Source: CAYPNP01 sp964412195 (GTDB lineage: Bacteria > Acidobacteriota > JAAYUB01). Taken from it: 28,474 nt of DNA. Positions 25,501 through 28,474 of the stretch are shown here, one piece after another. The position numbers and the translations under genes were made by a program. The notes under the pieces are model-generated. The model had not been told where the DNA came from. It was given only the letters and a program-made list of their open reading frames with translations, and made no database searches. The stretch lies in contig CAYPNP010000040.1 in NCBI GenBank assembly GCA_964412195.1, forward strand, positions 1 through 28,474. The letters are read 5' to 3'. Numbering within the stretch: position 1 is the stretch's first letter; each line of letters starts with the position of its first letter.

Positions 25501-25536
25501 GGCTTCGGCGGCGTATGTGTCGGGTTGAAATGCCAT
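22519..25536 (-). CDS. Fusion of APH-type kinase, M23 peptidase fold and class-III aminotransferase
   Basis: 1005 aa, three domains. Residues 1 to about 340 form an APH/choline-kinase-like domain with catalytic-loop YDDCNDYN at 193-200 (D195 base, N200) and DFGD at 217-220; the loop's usual His is Y193. Residues about 400-560 are an M23/LytM-type metallopeptidase fold with all zinc-site residues: H430-x3-D434, H485 in YGHL and H521-L-H523. Residues about 590-1000 are a class-III PLP aminotransferase with NSGSEANELALRLAR, DEVQVGFGR and PLP lysine K843 in LGKPIGNG. The kinase plus lyase-like aminotransferase pairing resembles the human hydroxylysine kinase and phospholyase pair (HYKK and PHYKPL/ETNPPL), so phosphorylation then PLP-dependent phospho-elimination of an amino alcohol is a reasonable guess. 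GAGGA precedes the ATG. It follows the GH63-like gene by 9 nt. Confidence 0.85.
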   Translation of the reverse strand: MAFQPDTYAAEAYGLAIAACRKLPGEIDRNYLLQTADGSRFVLKVTHGDAAPVDLQVAALRHLERRGTPLGLPRPVADREGRFWRSVPEAGPDAVVRLQTWVDGTLWTDFRPHTPALLAGLGRAAGLLCRGLAGFDHPAAHRFIKWDPSQVEWIAEHIHLVEDRRAADAARIFLERFRAQAPQIRKLHRSVNYDDCNDYNVLVGGDPAEPAVAGVIDFGDLVHTQTVNELAVACAYAMMGQPDPLTAAAAVAGGFHAVFPLREAELAVLSTLIGARLATSVVVAALNARETPDNAYLQVSARPARELLPRWAEMPPELVHATFRHACGFEPSPKAARFRQWLARGGHNLAPVVREDLSNAHVLDLSVGSTALGLPENYQDAARFQQWVERQLAEAGADCALGRYLEARPVYTSDDFRVEGNEGPAWRTVHLGLDLFLPAGTRVHALRRGRVHWVGRHTGDRDWGGLVILEHPAGKNFSFFTLYGHLDPESVAGLRPGQAVRRGQRLGRLGARPDNGNWPPHLHFQVLLDDLGLGGAVPGVARPSQREVWAGLCPDPAPLLGLTVPPPERLGDEEILALRREHLGRSLSVSYRRPLHVVRGSMQYLYDADGRRYLDTVNNVPHVGHQHPRVVRAAQRQAAVLNTNTRYLHEEIVRFAEELCATLPPELSVCHFVNSGSEANELALRLARTYTGARDMVVVETGYHGNTTGCIEISSYKFAGPGGQGAPDHVQVAAMPDLYRGPSREDDPAAGEKYADLVGDAVARIRQAGRGVAGFICEGILSCGGQIVLPAGYLARAFRHVREAGGLCIVDEVQVGFGRVGEAFWAFELQGPGAVPDILTLGKPIGNGHPLGAVITTPAVAEAFATGMEYFNTFGGNPVSCAVGREVLRVIREENLQAHALRVGRHLLAGLRELQREFPVVGDVRGHGLFLGFELVTDPARRTPAPAHAAYLANRMRDLSVLMSTDGPDHNVIKIKPPLPFHEDDAAFLLETLRRVLRENAMRIG

Positions 25537-25545
25537 GGTGGTTCC

Positions 25546-27582
25546 TCAGGGTGTCGGGATGCCGGTGCGGCCGGTCAGGTGCAGCAGCAGGTGGGCCGCG
25601 GACCAGCTGAAGTGCCGGGCGTTCAGGCCCCGGCCGGACACGGGATTGTAATTTTCGCGGACGGCGCCGGACGGTTCCAGCAGGTCTTCGGCGTTCCGGA
25701 GCAACTGGTCGAACTGCGCGTCGGCCTGGTCCTGGAAGCCGTACCGGCGCAGGCCCTCCAGGGCGAAGCCGGCCTGGTCCAGCCAGACCGGCCCGCGCCA
25801 GTAGCCGCCGGCGGGGTCGAAGCCCGGCTGGCCTGCGGACAGGGTCGGGAAGGGGACATGGGTGGCGAAGCGGGCCGGGTCGGCCAGGGCGCGGGCCACG
25901 GCGGCGGCCTGCGCCGGGGAGGCGGCGCCGGCCCAGAGCGGGATCCAGCCCTCCGCCCCGTCGGCGGCGACGAACCCGCCGTCGCCCAACCGGCGGTCCC
26001 GGAAGTATCCGGCCGCCGGATCGAAGAACCTCTCAGCCACGGCGCGCTGCAGCCGGTCGGCCTCGCGGCGCCAGGCGGCTGCCTCGTCCCGCCGGTCGAT
26101 GGCGTCGGCGAGGCTAGCCAGGCAGCGCTTCTCGGCGCAGAGGTACGTGTTCAGGTCCACGCTCTCCTGGTCGAGGGACCAGGCCTTGTCCCCGTTCTGG
26201 AGCAGCCGCGAGGCGTCGAAGCGGGCGGCGTTGTCCATGCCGCTCTCCCAGCGGGCGGCCTCCAGGGTGCCGTCGCTGCAGCCATACTCGCACAGGCCGT
26301 TGCCGTCGTGGTCGCGGTGCGTAAACCACCAGCGGTGATATTTCTCCAGCCGCGGGTACATCTCTTCAGCGAAGCGCCGGTCGCCGGTCTCCCGGACGAT
26401 CCGCCAGACCGCCCAGGCGGCCAGCGGCGGCTTGGTGTCCCGCCAGTTGGGGGTTTCGACGGCCGGGTCCCGGAAGATGCAGTCGGCCACCATGCCCGCC
26501 TCGTCCTGGAAGTCGAACAGGGCCCGGACCTGCTCCTTCGCCAGGGCGGGGTCCACAGCCGCCAGGGCCGCGGCGTGCTTCCAGCTGTCCCAGGCCCAGA
26601 AACCATGGAAGCCGCGGTAGTGCAGGGAGGGGAAGAGGCCGGCGTGGCGGAGCTCCCCGGCCGGGCTGCGCCAGTTCAGCAGCAGCGTCTGGAGGCACTT
26701 CAGGGCGAGTCCCCGGTAGGGCTCGCGCCGGTAGCGGGGCAGCAGCGTCCGGTCCAGCCGCCGGAGGTAGCCGTCCCAGCGGCGGCGGTTTTCCCGGCAC
26801 GATGTCGAGGGTTGAATTGATCTGAGTACGGCTCGTTCTTCTGCGAGTTCCGCGTCCGAGAAGGCGAACGCATGGCCGATGGCGGTTTCCCAGGTTTCCC
26901 CTGGCCGCAGGATCTGCGGCGCGTAATTCAGCCGGAATTCGGTTTCCCCGAATTCGAACGGACCGGCAGCGTTCAAACTCTCCGGCAGCACCGCCGCACC
27001 GCAGATCGAGGTATCGGGGAACTGGAAGGTCAGGCCGTCGACCGCGCCTCGGATGGCGACCTGATCCGCGTAGAAGCGGCCCCGCCACTTCAGATGCAGC
27101 CTGCGGAGTGAAGTCCGTTCGTTGCGTACCACCGCGCGGATCAAAGAGGATCTCCCCGACACGAAGACCAGCTCCAGCCGCAAGCTGATGCCGGCGTCCG
27201 GCCAGCGCAGGCGTTGCTCCAGACGGCCCGGCAGGCAATCGGCGGAGAACTCGGCCAGTGCCGGGTCCAGTTCCCGCCCGGCGTCCAGGTCGGTCACCAC
27301 CAGCTGGGCCAGGCAGGGGCCCGGCCAGACGCCGTTGCGGTGGGTGAGCAGGAACGGTCCGGCGAATCCTCCTCGCCACTTGGCGTCGGCGGGGCCGGGC
27401 AGGGCGAAGGCGTGCCAGGCGCCGAGGTCGGAGAAGACCGAGGGCGGCAGGTCCTCCGCCTTCGCGGGGACGCCCTCGAACCGGAGGCACTCCGGCGGGA
27501 ACGCGGGCGCAGCCGTGTGCGGCGCCGCAGCCAAGCCAAGGGCCAGCACGAAAATCAGATAGGTGTATTTCCGGTTAGGCAT
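25546..27582 (-). CDS. Secreted GH63-like glucosidase (YgjK type)
   Basis: 678 aa with a signal peptide (MPNRKYTYLIFVLALGLAAAPHTAA). The N-terminal about 270 residues are a beta-sandwich, followed by an (alpha/alpha)6 barrel. GH63/YgjK-like motifs are FHGFWAWDSWKHAAALA, KPPLAAWAVW, ARWESGMDNAARFD, GPVWLDQAGFALEGLRRYG and ENYNPVSGRGLNARHFSWSAAHLLL. By analogy with the family, D450 (SGMD) and E643 (REN) are the probable acid and base. Such enzymes hydrolyse terminal alpha-glucosides, mannosylglycerate-type compounds or trehalose-like sugars; the substrate is not readable here. Expected in the periplasm or outside. First gene of a two-gene operon with the fusion protein. Confidence 0.85.
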   Translation of the reverse strand: MPNRKYTYLIFVLALGLAAAPHTAAPAFPPECLRFEGVPAKAEDLPPSVFSDLGAWHAFALPGPADAKWRGGFAGPFLLTHRNGVWPGPCLAQLVVTDLDAGRELDPALAEFSADCLPGRLEQRLRWPDAGISLRLELVFVSGRSSLIRAVVRNERTSLRRLHLKWRGRFYADQVAIRGAVDGLTFQFPDTSICGAAVLPESLNAAGPFEFGETEFRLNYAPQILRPGETWETAIGHAFAFSDAELAEERAVLRSIQPSTSCRENRRRWDGYLRRLDRTLLPRYRREPYRGLALKCLQTLLLNWRSPAGELRHAGLFPSLHYRGFHGFWAWDSWKHAAALAAVDPALAKEQVRALFDFQDEAGMVADCIFRDPAVETPNWRDTKPPLAAWAVWRIVRETGDRRFAEEMYPRLEKYHRWWFTHRDHDGNGLCEYGCSDGTLEAARWESGMDNAARFDASRLLQNGDKAWSLDQESVDLNTYLCAEKRCLASLADAIDRRDEAAAWRREADRLQRAVAERFFDPAAGYFRDRRLGDGGFVAADGAEGWIPLWAGAASPAQAAAVARALADPARFATHVPFPTLSAGQPGFDPAGGYWRGPVWLDQAGFALEGLRRYGFQDQADAQFDQLLRNAEDLLEPSGAVRENYNPVSGRGLNARHFSWSAAHLLLHLTGRTGIPTP

Positions 27583-27613
27583 GGGGTTCGGGTCCCGGGG
27601 AAAATAATCAACG

Positions 27614-27622
27614 ATTGTACCA
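27614..27622 (-). promoter_or_regulatory. Extended -10 promoter of the GH63-like gene
   Basis: On the minus strand TGG precedes TACAAT (27619-27614, 5 of 6), an extended -10 element. The -35 region is poor. The implied 5' leader before 27582 is about 25 nt. Confidence 0.45.
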
Positions 27623-27719
27623 TAGGGGCAGTGATTTGGCCTGAGTTGACCACTGCGATGTCAAACGACCGCGGTGCAACGTTTGGCTAACATGGCAGAG
27701 TCAGGACCGTTTCATGGCC

Positions 27720-28254
27720 GTGACACTGGGTCACACCCGTTGGTGCCATCCACGGCGGTGTCACACTTGATCATCCACGGCGATGTCACACACATCACGG
27801 TGTCATCACGGTGTCACCCCTCGTCACCATCACGGTGCCACCCTTCGTCACGAAGCAGTGGACTGCGGTGCCACTCTTCGTCACGGATTTACTCTTGCGG
27901 CTGATGTCCAATGCAAGCGGATGTTCGACCGCGGTGTTGAACGGTGAGAAGGTGAAGAGGTGAAACGGTGGTGCCAATCTACGCAATGGTGGTGCAATGG
28001 TGGTGCTGGGATACCACTGAAACTAGAAACCTGAAATCTCAGGCCGGCCGGGGCCGATAATGGCGCCACTCTGCGTCACGAAGACGGCAGTGCCACTTTT
28101 TGTCACGAGACGGTGATGGTGCCACTCTTGATCACGAAGAGCCGGTGAGCCAAAGTGTCACTCTTGGTCACGAAAGGGAGCAACTGTGCCTCCCTGGGTC
28201 ACGGCCTTCTCCATGGTTCCACCCTTGGTTAACGCCGGTGCCACTCTTGGTCAC
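27720..28254. repeat. REP-like array of a degenerate ~20-bp imperfect palindrome
   Basis: At least 11 copies related to GTGCCACTCTTGGTCACGA, all in the same orientation. The clearest copies start near 27811, 27835, 27868, 28062, 28090, 28119, 28155, 28186, 28215 and 28238; weaker ones start near 27720 and 27758. Spacing within the runs is 23-36 bp. Each unit can fold, since GTG pairs with CAC and CCA with TGG around a bulged T. Between the two runs, 27886-28061 has unrelated short repeats (ggtga and gcaatggtggt types). No complete gene is seen from 27583 to 28431. The neighbouring transposase start suggests a REP family. Confidence 0.7.
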
Positions 28255-28431
28255 AGACCTGCTTTCTTCACTTTTTTCACTTTTTTCCGGAACAGAACCC
28301 GACTCGTCCGTTTGAGAGGGTAACTTCGTCCGGCTTGTGTGACGCGGAACCCTCTGGCAGACGGGAACCAGGGCCACCAGAAAAAGGCCGCCGTGACACG
28401 CCGGCGAGATTCCCCTTTTGGAGGCAAGACC

Positions 28432-28474
28432 ATGGCCCGCCCGCGCCGCGTCCACATCCCCAACGCATTTGTCC
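28432..28474 (+). CDS. Start of probable REP-associated Y1 (IS200-like) transposase, cut by window edge
   Basis: Only 14 codons are present, reading MARPRRVHIPNAFV. This closely resembles the N-terminus usual in REP-associated tyrosine transposases (MARPLRIEFPGAVYHV-like). GGAGG (28420-28424) is 7 nt before the ATG, so translation is well supported. The catalytic HUH and Tyr residues would lie outside the window. The identification rests on the short N-terminus and the adjacent repeat array. Confidence 0.55.
   Translation, partial: MARPRRVHIPNAFV

Noticed and set aside
22819..26820. A 1333-codon open frame on the plus strand
   Set aside because: It is antisense to the fusion protein and GH63-like genes, both of which show intact family motifs. 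Its translation is low-complexity G/A/Q/V/P/R sequence without domains, as expected from GC-rich antisense frames.
27720..28254. CRISPR array
   Set aside because: Repeats are degenerate, about 20 bp and imperfectly palindromic, spacers are short and of unequal length, and no cas gene is present.

Overview
GC-rich bacterial window, densely coded, with no rRNA, tRNA or CRISPR array that I can see. The best taxonomic hints are a secreted VWFA protein of the kind known as the 'VWFA-related Acidobacterial domain', the long Gly/Ala/Arg-rich codon usage, and 7- and 9-bp tandem intergenic repeats. Together they suggest an Acidobacteriota-like genome, probably a Gram-negative environmental lineage. 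This is inference, because no ribosomal or other phylogenetic marker is present.

Left part (1-9651). A membrane HD-GYP cyclic-di-GMP phosphodiesterase, cut by the window edge, is transcribed leftward. Divergent from it is a tight seven-gene operon: nadB, nadC, an ArnT/GT39-like membrane glycosyltransferase, ldcA, mpl, a secreted VWFA protein and aroK. Neighbouring genes overlap or lie within about 12 bp. nadB-nadC supply quinolinate-derived NAD. LdcA and Mpl are consecutive steps of murein tripeptide recycling: LdcA trims tetrapeptide to tripeptide and Mpl ligates the tripeptide to UDP-MurNAc.

Middle (9652-17443). A convergent spacer of short-period repeats is followed by a leftward locus that reads as an uncharacterised RiPP (ribosomally made, modified peptide) system. 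In transcription order it encodes an S24/S26 signal-peptidase-like protein with Cys in place of the nucleophile Ser, a PqqD-type leader-binding protein, a large secreted gingipain-like C25 cysteine peptidase, a 61-aa two-cysteine precursor peptide, a radical SAM/SPASM maturase and an HPr-kinase-like P-loop protein. A good sigma70-type promoter with an overlapping palindrome precedes the first gene. A second candidate promoter precedes the C25 gene. No dedicated transporter is visible.

Right part (17444-27582), all leftward: an O-antigen-ligase-like membrane protein overlapping an exported protein of unknown function; two tandem paralogs joining a peptidoglycan-binding domain to a candidate Cys-His-Asp peptidase domain; a 1005-aa protein that fuses an APH-type kinase, an M23 peptidase fold and a class-III aminotransferase; and a secreted GH63-like glucosidase.

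Right edge (27583-28474). About 850 bp without a complete gene carries an array of at least 11 degenerate copies of a roughly 20-bp imperfect palindrome. Next to it is the start of what looks like a REP-associated (Y1, IS200-like) transposase, so the array is probably a REP-type family.
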